A stretch of DNA of 64,000 bases from CAVYPR01 sp963770505 (GTDB lineage Bacteria; Actinomycetota; Acidimicrobiia; Acidimicrobiales; RAAP-2), in NCBI GenBank assembly GCA_963770505.1, contig CAVYPR010000006.1, positions 806,001-870,000 of the forward strand. The letters are read 5' to 3'. Shown one piece after another: positions 1-10,281 of this stretch (the first letter of the stretch is position 1; every line of letters starts with the position of its first letter). The notes below the pieces were generated by a model. That model saw only the letters and a list, made by a program, of their open reading frames with translations, did not search any database and had not been told where the DNA came from. Position numbers and translations under genes: made by a program.

Positions 1-217
1 GTCCCTCCCGGCCATCGTGAGCGGCGCGGTCATCACCGAGACCGTCTTCAACTACCCCGGCATGGGACAGCTCACCGTCTACGCCGCCGGCAACAGCGAC
101 ATCCCGCTGGTCCTGGGGACCACCCTAGTGGCCACGGTGGCCACGGTCGTGGGGTCACTCCTGGCCGACGTCCTCTACGCTCTGGCCGACCCACGCATCA
201 GGTTCGGAGCACTCTGA
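1..217 (+). CDS. Oligopeptide/dipeptide ABC transporter permease, DppB/OppB-like, C-terminal fragment
   Basis: The window opens inside this gene; only the last 71 or so residues are present, read from base 2 and ending in TGA at 215-217. The fragment contains the family signature around VITETVFNYPGMGQL followed by a final hydrophobic helix and a short basic/aromatic end, as in DppB/OppB inner-membrane permeases. The next permease begins one base after the stop, so the two form one operon and presumably one heterodimeric channel for peptides. The substrate cannot be read from this fragment. Confidence 0.85.
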   Translation, partial: SLPAIVSGAVITETVFNYPGMGQLTVYAAGNSDIPLVLGTTLVATVATVVGSLLADVLYALADPRIRFGAL

Positions 218-218
218 G

Positions 219-1211
219 ATGGTCGACGCCTTCGACGAAGACCCCGTGTTCGGCACCGAGGCCGAGGCCACGCCCATACCCATGGGGTTCGAGGCGCTGT
301 CCCCGTTGGAGGCGATGCCCGAGGGGGGCGAGGCCGTCTCCGGAGGCGGCCTCGGCATCCAGATCCTCCGGGTGTTCGCCGAGAACAAGCTGGCCGTGGC
401 CGGCCTGATCATCGTCGTCTTCATGGTGCTCTTCTGCTTCGTGGGGCCGTTCTTCTACCACACCAACCAGACCAACCAGCAGGCCCTGCTGGTCACACCG
501 CACGCCCTGACCAACGCCCCCCCGGGCACAGGCCACCCGCTGGGCACCGACGGCACCGGCTTCGACATCCTCGGCCGCCTCATGTACGGCGGGCAGACCT
601 CGCTCACCGTCGGTTTCGCCTCGGCCCTGGTGGCCACCGTGGTCGGGGTCACCTTCGGGGCCATCTCGGGCTTCTTCGGCGGCTGGTCGGATGCCGCCAT
701 GATGCGAATCGTCGACGTGCTGCTCTCGATCCCGGTGCTCTTCTTCCTCATCGCCCTGGTGACCATCTTCCAGCATGTGACGACCGGCCTGCTGATCGCC
801 ATCATCGCCTTCGTGAGCTGGCTGATACCGGCCCGCCTCATCCGGGGCGAGACCCTTTCGCTGAGGACGCGCGAGTACGTCCAGGCGGTCAGGGTGGCCG
901 GGGGGAGCCGGCGGCGCATCGTGGGCCGGCACATCGTCCCCAACGCCGTGGGCACGATCGTGGTCTTCGCCACCTTCCAGGTGGCCGACTCCATCCTGCT
1001 CCTGGCGGCCCTGGGCTTCCTCGGCTTCGGCGTGCCCGCCCCCAACACGGACTGGGGCAGCATGCTCTCCAACGGATCCCAGACGGCCGGCAACGGGTGG
1101 TGGTGGCAGATCTACCCGGCGGGGCTGTGCATCGTGCTGGTGGTGATCGCCTTCAACTTCATCGGCGACGCCCTGCGGGACGCCCTCGAGGTGCGGCTCC
1201 AGCGCCGCTGA
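219..1211 (+). CDS. Oligopeptide/dipeptide ABC transporter permease, DppC/OppC-like
   Basis: A 330-residue inner-membrane permease that pairs with the upstream DppB-like protein. A soluble acidic N-terminus of about 45 residues precedes the first membrane helix. The OppC N-terminal element and the phrase HPLGTDGTGFDILGRLMYGG are typical of the family. About five further helices follow, and the EAA-type coupling loop lies near residues 205-230 (REYVQAVRVAGGSRRRIVGRH). The ATG at 219 follows the preceding stop with a one-base gap. The cognate ATPase is probably the fused double-ATPase gene lying convergently just downstream on the other strand. No peptide-binding protein gene is in the window; it may lie upstream of base 1. 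Confidence 0.9.
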   Translation: MVDAFDEDPVFGTEAEATPIPMGFEALSPLEAMPEGGEAVSGGGLGIQILRVFAENKLAVAGLIIVVFMVLFCFVGPFFYHTNQTNQQALLVTPHALTNAPPGTGHPLGTDGTGFDILGRLMYGGQTSLTVGFASALVATVVGVTFGAISGFFGGWSDAAMMRIVDVLLSIPVLFFLIALVTIFQHVTTGLLIAIIAFVSWLIPARLIRGETLSLRTREYVQAVRVAGGSRRRIVGRHIVPNAVGTIVVFATFQVADSILLLAALGFLGFGVPAPNTDWGSMLSNGSQTAGNGWWWQIYPAGLCIVLVVIAFNFIGDALRDALEVRLQRR

Positions 1212-1217
1212 TCGTCC

Positions 1218-3301
<2,084 letters not shown>

Positions 3302-3305
<4 letters not shown>

Positions 3306-4111
3306 CCTACCCGGCCGAGGGGGAATTCTCCCTGGCAGGGCCCCTCGGGCGCCGGATCCTCGGGCCGGTCCGGGACCGTCCGGGCGAAGGGCAGGTCGCG
3401 GACGAAGGACCAGCTCCTGCGGTGGATGGCCGAGAGCCCGTAGCCGAAGAGCGCCGCCTTGTGGGCGGGCGACGGGTAGCCCTTGTTGCGCTCGAAGCAG
3501 TACGCCGGGAAGTGCTCGGCCTCCTCCCGCATGCGCCGGTCCCGCACCACCTTGGCCAGGACGGAGGCGGCGGCCACCGACGCGCAGCGGCCGTCCCCCC
3601 CGACGACCGGGACGACGGTGGCCGGCAGGTCCACGTCGGGGTGTGGCGGCCCGCCCAACGGCTGATGCCGGTCGGGCCGGCCACCCCGTCCCCCCTCCTC
3701 CCCGTCACCCTCCCCCGGGTCGGCGCGCAGCAGGTCGTAGGGGCCGTCGACGATGAGGGCGTCGGGCCGCAGCTCGAGCTGGCCGAGCGCCCGCAGTGCC
3801 GCCAGCCGGAGGGCGGCCCGCATGCCGAGGGTGTCGCACTCTTGGTGGGTGGCGTGGCCCACCGCGCCGTCGGCGCACCAGTCGGCCACCTCTTGGTAGA
3901 CGGACTCGCGGCGCTCCTCGGCGAGGAGCTTGGAGTCACGGAGCCAGGCCGGCATCGAGCGGGGCGTCGACCCGTGCGCCACCACCGCCACGCCGACGCT
4001 CACCGGTCCAGCCCAGGCGCCCCGGCCCACCTCGTCGAGACCGGCGACCCACCGGTGCCCCGACTCCCACAGCCTGCGTTCCTCGCCCAGAGTGGGCCGC
4101 AGCGTGGCCAT
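3302..4111 (-). CDS. rnhB: Ribonuclease HII
   Basis: Cytoplasmic endonuclease that removes ribonucleotides from RNA/DNA hybrids. The N-terminal GLDEVGRGAWAGP gives the first two metal ligands (D26, E27), and a third acidic residue lies at VDGPYD (D122). SVAAASVLAKVVRDRRM near 178-194 and FERNKGYPSPAHKAAL near 206-221 are typical of the family. At 269 residues it is longer than most RNase HII: a Gly/Glu/Pro-rich stretch at about 131-162 separates the D122 strand from the next conserved block. Both flanks stay in frame, so it looks like a real low-complexity insertion. The stop overlaps the start of the downstream double ATPase (ATGA). Confidence 0.92.
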
Positions 4112-4155
4112 CGGGCGAGGCTACTCCGGGTCCCGGGGCGGGAGTACCCTCGGTC

Positions 4156-4428
4156 GTGCACGTCGCCGCGGCCACCAGGACGTACTCGCTGCAGTCCATC
4201 GCCGTGATCTTCTTCATCGTCGTTGTCGGTTACCTGCTCATCCGCCGACGGGCCGACAAGGGTCGGAGGGACACAGGTGCCGCACCGCGGTCATCCGGCA
4301 CCGCCCCGCCGCCCGGGTCCGGCGCCGACCGCTGGGAGCGCCCGCCGTCCCCCCCGCCCCGCGAGCGGGGCGCAGAGCCGCCCGGCGACGAGAACGGCGA
4401 AGCGGGGGAGCGGCCCGACCGGGGATGA
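4156..4428 (+). CDS. Small single-pass membrane protein of unknown function
   Basis: A 90-residue frame starting at GTG 4156. It has one clear membrane helix at about residues 14-29 (IAVIFFIVVVGYLLIRRR), then a cytoplasmic tail rich in Pro, Gly, Arg and Glu. The positive residues after the helix predict an outside-to-inside orientation. It sits alone between two minus-strand genes, divergent from rnhB. I do not recognise a family. The hydrophobic-then-basic pattern and the start close to a gene-free divergent promoter favour a real gene, but the tail is low complexity. Confidence 0.5.
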   Translation: MHVAAATRTYSLQSIAVIFFIVVVGYLLIRRRADKGRRDTGAAPRSSGTAPPPGSGADRWERPPSPPPRERGAEPPGDENGEAGERPDRG

Positions 4429-4461
4429 GCCCGCCCGCGACCCGGGCCGGAGGGCCCGAGG

Positions 4462-5694
4462 TCAACTCCGGGCCCGCTCCTCCATCCCCCAGGGCGCCCC
4501 GCTGCCGCCCACGAGATCGAGGAACGGCTCGGCCGGGAGCGCTTCGGGGCCGAGCACTCCGGCGCCCGACCATCCCCCCGAGGCCACGAGCTCCAGCGCC
4601 AGCACTGGGTTGACCGCCGTCTGCCAGACCACCGCCTGGGATCCGAACTCGGCCATCGACCAGTCGTTGTCCACCACGTGGTGCAGGTACACCTCACGCG
4701 GCGATCCGTCGGTCCCGGTGCCCCGGACCCAGGTCCCGGCGCAGGTGAGTCCGTGCATGAGGTGACCGATCCCGGCCGGATCGGGGAGGCAGGCGGCCAC
4801 CACGTCACGCGGTGAGACCTCCACCCCGCGCACCTCGACCGGAGCCGTCGAGTCCAGACCCAGGGCGTGGAGGGTCCGAAGGACGCCGATGAACTCCTCG
4901 CCCAGGCCGTATTTGAAGGTGACCCTCCCGGCGTCGACCCAGCGCGGGACGAGCAGGACCTCCTCGTGCTCGACGTTGACGCACTCGACGGGTCCGATCC
5001 CCTCGGGGAAGACGAACGTCTCGGGCTCGCTGAACGGCGCGGTGGTGAACCAGCCCCGTCCCCTCTCCCAGACGACCGGAGGGTTCAGGCACTCCTCGAT
5101 CGTCGTCCAGATGGAGAAGGTCGGGCAGAAGTCGTACCCGTCGACGACCAGGTTGGCCCCGTCACGGATCCCGATCTCCTCGATGGAGGTGAACAGGCGG
5201 TCGGCGGCGTAGCGGGCGAAGACGTCCGAGAGCCCGGGTTCCACCCCCATGCCGACCAGGGCGAGCTGGCCACGTTGCTCCCACTCGCCGGCCTGTTCGA
5301 ACTGCTCGTCGCCCAGCATCACCCCCGTCTCGGCGTGCGGGCGGACGGGGTGCGGCTGGGAGAGGGACATGGCCATGTCCACGTAGGTCACGCCGCCGGC
5401 CAGCGCAGCCCGGAAGACGGGCATGACGAAGCGCGGGTCGACCGCGTTGAGGACGGCGTCGCAACGGGTGGCGGCGATCAGGTCGGCGAGGGAGGACTCG
5501 TCGGAGGCGTCCACCCCTACCCCCGAGAACCCTTCCGATGCGGCCGAGGCCGCCCGCTCGGCCCGCGAGCGGTCGTAGTCGGCCATGACGACGGTCTCGA
5601 AGCTGCCCCGGCGGGCGGCGATCCGCGCGAAGGCGCTCCCCACCCCACCGGCACCGACCACCAGCACGCGCACTGCCGCGCTCCCTCCCGCCAC
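4462..5694 (-). CDS. Saccharopine dehydrogenase family oxidoreductase
   Basis: 410 residues with an N-terminal dinucleotide-binding motif VLVVGAGGVGSAFA at about 10-23 followed by an acidic strand end (VVMADYD), as in Lys9/saccharopine reductase-like and carboxynorspermidine dehydrogenase-like enzymes. The central GMGVEPGLSDVFARYA and the later HPVRP and FVFPEGIGPVECV elements fit the catalytic domain. Members act on amino-acid-like secondary amines, but no lysine pathway gene lies nearby, so the substrate is open. The start could be the ATG at 5694 or the GTG eight codons later immediately before the Rossmann strand. Confidence 0.8.
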   Translation of the reverse strand: MAGGSAAVRVLVVGAGGVGSAFARIAARRGSFETVVMADYDRSRAERAASAASEGFSGVGVDASDESSLADLIAATRCDAVLNAVDPRFVMPVFRAALAGGVTYVDMAMSLSQPHPVRPHAETGVMLGDEQFEQAGEWEQRGQLALVGMGVEPGLSDVFARYAADRLFTSIEEIGIRDGANLVVDGYDFCPTFSIWTTIEECLNPPVVWERGRGWFTTAPFSEPETFVFPEGIGPVECVNVEHEEVLLVPRWVDAGRVTFKYGLGEEFIGVLRTLHALGLDSTAPVEVRGVEVSPRDVVAACLPDPAGIGHLMHGLTCAGTWVRGTGTDGSPREVYLHHVVDNDWSMAEFGSQAVVWQTAVNPVLALELVASGGWSGAGVLGPEALPAEPFLDLVGGSGAPWGMEERARS

Positions 5695-5790
5695 GCCACC
5701 GCGGCCACCGGCTCACGGTAGCGGGGGGCGGTGCGTCGTGCGTCGTGGGGGGACAACGAACCGCAGATGACCCCCGCACCGTTCCCGGAG

Positions 5791-6087
5791 CTACAGGGCG
5801 TCCTCCCGGTTGACGTCGAGGTTCATGAACGTCGGCGGCCCGTCGCAGAGTTCGGCGAGGCGCTGGGCGAAGGCCGTCGTCTCGGGCCGGTTCGAGTTCT
5901 CCATGGCCGCCTCGAAGGAGGGGAACTCGACGATCTGCACGTAGGTGTTCGGGCGGTCCCGGTCCTTCGTGCGTAACGACCTCGTCGGTGCTCTCCATCC
6001 TTCGGACGTCTTGATCCATTCGTCGACGAGGGCGTCGAACTTGTCGATCTGGCTGGTCTGGAACTCGATGATCTGCACGAACTGCAT
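5791..6087 (-). CDS. Small dimeric alpha/beta-barrel (antibiotic-biosynthesis-monooxygenase-like) protein
   Basis: 98 residues with the pattern of the ABM/NIPSNAP fold: an opening strand QFVQIIEFQ, a helix with FDALVDEWIKTSEGW, a second strand TYVQIVEFPSFEAAMENS and a C-terminal helix plus strand. The start is set at the ATG at 6087 because AAGGAGG lies six bases upstream, although the frame is open further. Members are cofactor-free monooxygenases or stress proteins; nothing in the sequence fixes the substrate. It appears monocistronic, with about 280 bases of gene-free sequence upstream in which I see no other feature. Confidence 0.7.
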   Translation of the reverse strand: MQFVQIIEFQTSQIDKFDALVDEWIKTSEGWRAPTRSLRTKDRDRPNTYVQIVEFPSFEAAMENSNRPETTAFAQRLAELCDGPPTFMNLDVNREDAL

Positions 6088-6370
6088 GTTGGGCCTCCTT
6101 GGGGGTTGCGGTGTACCTTCCGTTGACGCATCACTCCCCGGTGGTCGGTTCACTCGGGGCAACTGCCGACTCGGGACTCCGGGCGCGCCCAGGGGTGGAG
6201 GGGGCATCCACAACGTCGTGACAGATGGCCACCCACCGTGCCATGACCACCTCCCGGAACCGGCGACCGCTCCCACCGTCAGGCTACGCCCGGGGCCGGC
6301 CCGATGAAAGTGGGACGTGGTCCGATGCGGCGGGACGCATCTGGCAGGGAGGGTGCGTCCTCCTCCGGCG

Positions 6371-7174
6371 TCAGGCCCCTTGCTTGATGCGGCCCCTCAG
6401 GGCCAGGAGGGCCAGGGTGATGCTCACCAGGCCGAGGCCGGCCAGGGCGGCGACCCCTTCGAGCAGCGGGCGTGCCTGCCAGCCGCCGAGGATCACCGAG
6501 CGCTGCGCTCCCAACAGGTACGTGACGGGGTTGTAGGTGGCGACGGTCGAGAACCAGGTGGTGAGGTCCTGCTTTGGGATGATGGCGTCGGTGAGGAAGG
6601 CGAACGGGAAGAAGACCACGAAGGTGGCGTTCACCGCCGCCGGGCTGCCCGTCTTGAGGGCGACGGCGTAGGGGAAACCGGTGAACACCAGCCCCCACAG
6701 CGCGGCGAGACCGACGAAGACCAGGACCCCTGCGGGGCCGGCGGCGAACCGTACGCCGAAGGAGAACCCGAGGATCAGGACGGGGATGGTGAGGAGGATG
6801 ATGACGACGACGTCGGCGGCCATCAGCCCGAGGAGCAACGCCGGACGCCGGACCGGGGTGAGGCACAGCCGGTCGAAGTACCCGCTCTGGATGTCGGTCA
6901 CCAGCGACGGCGCCCTGGAGACGCCCGTGACGGCGAAGGCGATCGCCATGGGCAGCAGGAAGGCCTTGTAGTCGAGGCCCCCCTCGCTGGCCACGTGGCC
7001 CAGGGCCCCGAGGTTGACGGTGTAGAAGAACGCCGGGATGAACACCGCGGGTAGAAAGCCGATGGGCTCGCGTCGCATCTGACGAAGCGCCCGTGCGGCG
7101 ATGGCCACGAGGTCCCGCCAGAACCCGGCGGCCCTCGGCTGGACCACGGCGCCGACCGCCGCGTCCGTGGTCAC
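6371..7174 (-). CDS. ABC-2 type exporter permease, DrrB-like
   Basis: 267 residues starting at GTG 7174, overlapping the ATPase stop by four bases (GTGA). About six hydrophobic segments are seen. A loop after the second segment carries GVSRAPSLVTDIQSGYFDRL and LCLTPVRRPALLLG, the typical ABC-2 membrane-protein signature. The gene pairs with the DrrA-like ATPase upstream as a drug, lipid or polyketide exporter. The frame is open upstream of the chosen start but there it only shadows the ATPase gene. Confidence 0.88.
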   Translation of the reverse strand: MTTDAAVGAVVQPRAAGFWRDLVAIAARALRQMRREPIGFLPAVFIPAFFYTVNLGALGHVASEGGLDYKAFLLPMAIAFAVTGVSRAPSLVTDIQSGYFDRLCLTPVRRPALLLGLMAADVVVIILLTIPVLILGFSFGVRFAAGPAGVLVFVGLAALWGLVFTGFPYAVALKTGSPAAVNATFVVFFPFAFLTDAIIPKQDLTTWFSTVATYNPVTYLLGAQRSVILGGWQARPLLEGVAALAGLGLVSITLALLALRGRIKQGA

Positions 7175-8151
7175 GCCGGCACCTTGATCCGGTCCCCGGT
7201 CAGCTTGAGGAAGACGTCGTCGAGGGTCGGACGCCTGAGCGTGATGGAGCGAACCTCGAGGTGGCCGTCGCCCAGGGCCACCGCCACCGGACCCAGCAGC
7301 GCCGGTCCGTCGGCGACCCGGACCGTGAGCTCGTCGCCGTCCCGCGCCACGGAGTGCACGCCCGTCAAAGACGCCAGTCGGGCCAGGCAGTCGGGATCGT
7401 CCCCGGCGATCTCGGCCACCAGGACGTCGTCGGCCAGGCGGTGCTTGAGCTCCTGCGGCGTGCCCTCGGCCACCAGCTGGCCGCGGTGGATGATGCCGAC
7501 CCGCTCGGCCAGCACGTCGGCCTCCTCCAGGTACTGGGTCGTGAGGAAGATCGTCATGCCCAATTCCCGGTTGAGACGGGCCACCTCCTCCCACACCGTG
7601 GTGCGGCTGGCCGGATCGAGGCCGGTGGTCGGCTCGTCGAGGAAGAGGACCTCCGGCTGGTGGACGAGCGCCATGGCCAGATCCAGCCGGCGCTTCATCC
7701 CGCCCGAGTACCCGCCGACCCGCCGGTCGATCGCCCGGCCGATGTCCACCATGCCCAGGACGTCGTCCACTCGCTGGTCGATCTGCTTCGAGGTCAGGCC
7801 GAACAGCCTCCCCTGGAGGCGGAGGTGCTCCCTGCCGGTCTGCAGGGCGTCGAGTGCGGCTTCCTGGAGGGCGACCCCGATGCGGACCCTCACTGTCTGG
7901 GGCCGGTCGACCACGTCGTAGCCGGCCACGGTCGCCACGCCCCCGCTGGGCTTGAGCAGCGTGCAGAGCATGCGGACCACCGTCGACTTCCCGGCGCCGT
8001 TCGGACCGAGGAAGCCATAGATCTCACCTCGACCCACGTCCAGGTCGACCCCGTCCACCGCGGTGAACGAGCCGAAGGAGCGGCGCAGGCTCCGGGCCTG
8101 GATGCCGGGAGACGAACCGTTCGAGCGGCCGGGCGCTCCACCGATTTCCAT
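7171..8151 (-). CDS. ABC exporter ATP-binding protein, DrrA-like
   Basis: From the ATG at 8151 the product is 326 residues. Walker A GPNGAGKST is at about 49-57, signature YSGGM at 148-152 and Walker B VLFLDEP at 168-174. The H-loop region contains FLTTQYLEEAD, a DrrA-family trait (daunorubicin-resistance ATPases). A C-terminal domain ends with DDVFLKLTG. The frame extends upstream to 8199, but that start would reach across the divergent TetR promoter. The ATG at 8151 lies inside a perfect inverted repeat and has no Shine-Dalgarno sequence, which suggests a leaderless transcript controlled by the neighbouring regulator. Confidence 0.88.
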   Translation of the reverse strand: MEIGGAPGRSNGSSPGIQARSLRRSFGSFTAVDGVDLDVGRGEIYGFLGPNGAGKSTVVRMLCTLLKPSGGVATVAGYDVVDRPQTVRVRIGVALQEAALDALQTGREHLRLQGRLFGLTSKQIDQRVDDVLGMVDIGRAIDRRVGGYSGGMKRRLDLAMALVHQPEVLFLDEPTTGLDPASRTTVWEEVARLNRELGMTIFLTTQYLEEADVLAERVGIIHRGQLVAEGTPQELKHRLADDVLVAEIAGDDPDCLARLASLTGVHSVARDGDELTVRVADGPALLGPVAVALGDGHLEVRSITLRRPTLDDVFLKLTGDRIKVPA

Positions 8152-8182
8152 ACTGAACAGTATGCAAGATACCGAAAGGTAT
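8149..8182. promoter_or_regulatory. Paired inverted repeats, probable TetR operators in divergent promoter
   Basis: Between the exporter ATPase and the TetR gene lie CATACTG-AA-CAGTATG (8149-8164, perfect 7-bp arms) and ATACC-GAAA-GGTAT (8169-8182, perfect 5-bp arms). The spacer between them also forms GTAT-GCAAG-ATAC. This is the usual layout for a TetR repressor controlling itself and an adjacent exporter. The first repeat includes the presumed ATG of the exporter ATPase. Confidence 0.7.
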
Positions 8183-8197
8183 GGCAAACTTCCGGAC

Positions 8198-8806
8198 ATG
8201 GAGCCCCTGACCCAGGAGCGGCGCAGGCGACAGACCCGCGAGCACCTGCTGGCCGCGGCGGCCGAGGTATTCGCCCACCGCGGCTACCACGAAGCGACGC
8301 TGGAGGAGATCGCCTCTGTGGCCGGGTTCACCAAAGGAGCCGTCTACTCGAACTTCGCCAACAAGGAGGACCTCTTCCTGACCCTGACCGAGGTGCACGT
8401 GGACGAGATGCTGTCCCGGGTCCGCACGATGATCGATTCCTCCGAGGTTCCGGCGGGCGACCGTCTCGAGGAGTTCGCCCGGCTGGCGGCGGAGAACTTC
8501 GAGCGAGAGAAGTCGTCGAGCGCGCTCTTTCTGGAGTTCTGGCTGTACGCGTCCCGTCACCCCACGCCCCGGGAGCGGCTCGCGGCGATCGACCGGGCGC
8601 AGTCGGTGGCCATCGAGCGCATGATTACGGACGATCAGAAGCGGCGAGGTGCAGGCGCCACCCGCCAAGCCGACGTGATGGCCAAGCTCGTCGTGGCGCT
8701 CTTCCACGGGATCGGGGTCGTGGGGATGATCGATCCCGACGCCGTCGATGCCGCCTTCTTCGAGGCCGCGGTGAAGTTGGTCGACAGGGGTCTTGCAGAA
8801 GACTGA
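8198..8806 (+). CDS. TetR family transcriptional regulator
   Basis: 202 residues from ATG 8198; an in-frame ATG at 8162 would add twelve residues but lies within the operator region. The N-terminal helix-turn-helix is typical of TetR: RREHLL-type helix 1, then ATLEEIASVAGFTKGAVYSNF at about 34-54 and KEDLF. The C-terminal ligand/dimer domain is helical (VAKLVVALFHGIG). It is divergent from the DrrAB-like exporter and separated from it only by paired inverted repeats, so it most likely represses that exporter and itself. The inducer is unknown. Confidence 0.9.
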   Translation: MEPLTQERRRRQTREHLLAAAAEVFAHRGYHEATLEEIASVAGFTKGAVYSNFANKEDLFLTLTEVHVDEMLSRVRTMIDSSEVPAGDRLEEFARLAAENFEREKSSSALFLEFWLYASRHPTPRERLAAIDRAQSVAIERMITDDQKRRGAGATRQADVMAKLVVALFHGIGVVGMIDPDAVDAAFFEAAVKLVDRGLAED

Positions 8807-8919
8807 CCCGCTCGGTCAGGCGAACGGGCCCGGGTTGGGCTCGTGGCGAATGGGGCGTGCGGCAGCGTTCGGCTGAGGGTCCCCCGGCAGCCCCTCGTGC
8901 CCACAGCGGACGTCATTGC

Positions 8920-9477
8920 TCATGCGGCGGCGTATCTGAGGAAGACCACCCCGCCGGAGAAGGTGCGCGATTCGAGCAGCTCGAGATCGAGTCGCGGCCC
9001 TCGGGGCAACCAGGCCTTCCCGCCGCCGACCACCACGGGCACGACGAGGACCTGGAACTCGTCGATGAGCCCGGCCGCGATGGCCTGCCCGGCCAGTTCG
9101 GCACCGCCCACCGTCAGGTCTCGGCTGTTGACCGTCTTGAGCCGGCGAACCTCCTCGGGATCGAAGGTTCGCTCGATCCGGGTCCTTGCTGACGGCGCGG
9201 CGTCGAGGGTACGCGAGAAGACGACCTTCTCCGCTCGGCGCCAGATCTCGCCGAAGTCGCGCACGCACGGAGGCACGGTCTCGTCGACCGGAGCGGTCTC
9301 CCAGTACAGCATCGTCTCGTACATGCGGCGCCCGAGGAGGTGCGTCCCGACCGGCCGCTCGAGGTCATTGACGAAGCTGTGAACCTCCTCGTCGGGTGCT
9401 GCCCACTCGAAGCGTCCCTGGTCGTCTTCGACGTACCCGTCGAGCGACGCGATCGCGGCATAGAGCAGGCGCCCCAT
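8920..9477 (-). CDS. RibD/DHFR-like reductase domain protein (first of pair)
   Basis: 185 residues with the dihydrofolate-reductase-like fold of the RibD C-terminal domain. It opens with LLYAAIASLDGYVED, continues with GTHLLGRRMYETM and VVFSRTL, and has a nucleotide-binding GGAELAGQAI and a terminal VVPVVVGGGKAWLP. Stand-alone proteins of this type are often annotated as dihydrofolate reductase family; few have known substrates. It is followed upstream by a second paralogue on the same strand with a 14-base gap, so the pair may be co-transcribed. Confidence 0.85.
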   Translation of the reverse strand: MGRLLYAAIASLDGYVEDDQGRFEWAAPDEEVHSFVNDLERPVGTHLLGRRMYETMLYWETAPVDETVPPCVRDFGEIWRRAEKVVFSRTLDAAPSARTRIERTFDPEEVRRLKTVNSRDLTVGGAELAGQAIAAGLIDEFQVLVVPVVVGGGKAWLPRGPRLDLELLESRTFSGGVVFLRYAAA

Positions 9478-9491
9478 GGAGACAGATCAAC

Positions 9492-10088
9492 TCACGTTCG
9501 CACGCGATAGTCGATGAACGTCGCGAACGGTGACTGGCGGACGCCCAGATGCTCCAGCTCGACGGTGTCGGTGAACCCGTCGAAGAGCCGTTTTCCGCCG
9601 CCCAGGATGAGGGGAGCGATGATGATGGTCAGCTCGTCGACCAGGTGCGCCGACAGGGCCTGGCGGATGATCTGGGCGCCGCCCATCACGTGCACCTGTT
9701 TGTCCCCGGCGGCCGCCTTCGCCCGCTCGACCGCCTCGGCGAGGCCTCCGATGAAGGTGAACTCGTCGCCCGGCGGCTGCTCCTCAGGTCGGTGCGTGAC
9801 CACGAACACCGGGATGCCCCAGGGGTTCTCGTCTCCCCAGTGCCCCGCCGCCTCGTAGGTGCCTCGCCCGGTCACCACTGCTCCGTTCGCCCCGAGCACC
9901 TCCTCCAGCCATTCCTGGTCCACTCCGCTGGCTTGGCCTCGAGCAGGCGAGTCGTAGGTCCAGGGCCCGCCGAACACCCAGTAGTGCAGCCGTTCACCGC
10001 CCACCCCGAGACCCTGCCCGGGTCGGTCCTGCGGCCCAGTGATGTACCCGTCGACGGAGATCGTGATTCCGGCGGCCACCTTTCCCAT
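9492..10088 (-). CDS. RibD/DHFR-like reductase domain protein (second of pair)
   Basis: 198 residues from ATG 10088, chosen because GAGGAG lies a few bases upstream; the open frame extends 18 codons further. It has the same fold as its downstream neighbour: AAGITISVDGYITGP, VVTGRGTYEAAGHW, VHVMGGAQIIRQAL and IIAPLILGGGKRLFDG. The YWVFGG insertion after the first strand is common in this subfamily. It differs clearly in sequence from its neighbour, so it is not a recent duplicate. NADPH-dependent reduction is likely; the substrate is unknown. Confidence 0.85.
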   Translation of the reverse strand: MGKVAAGITISVDGYITGPQDRPGQGLGVGGERLHYWVFGGPWTYDSPARGQASGVDQEWLEEVLGANGAVVTGRGTYEAAGHWGDENPWGIPVFVVTHRPEEQPPGDEFTFIGGLAEAVERAKAAAGDKQVHVMGGAQIIRQALSAHLVDELTIIIAPLILGGGKRLFDGFTDTVELEHLGVRQSPFATFIDYRVRT

Positions 10089-10281
10089 CGGCTCCTCCTC
10101 TGCGTCCTGTTGGGTCGGACGACCCGGACTGGGCCGCTTCATCGTGCCTTCCAGCCCATCTGGCGAGCAAGCGGCCAGCCCGCCTCGGGGCCGGCGCTTC
10201 CGTTGAGCTCCGCGCCGGTGCAGGAGCCCCCACCCGCCATGGGGGTGCGTCCGTCACCACCCTGGGCCGGGTGGCCCGGCG

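Noticed and set aside
7093..9192. 699-codon plus-strand frame over the exporter and TetR genes
   Set aside because: Spans two genes on opposite strands, is low-complexity, and ignores the operator region.
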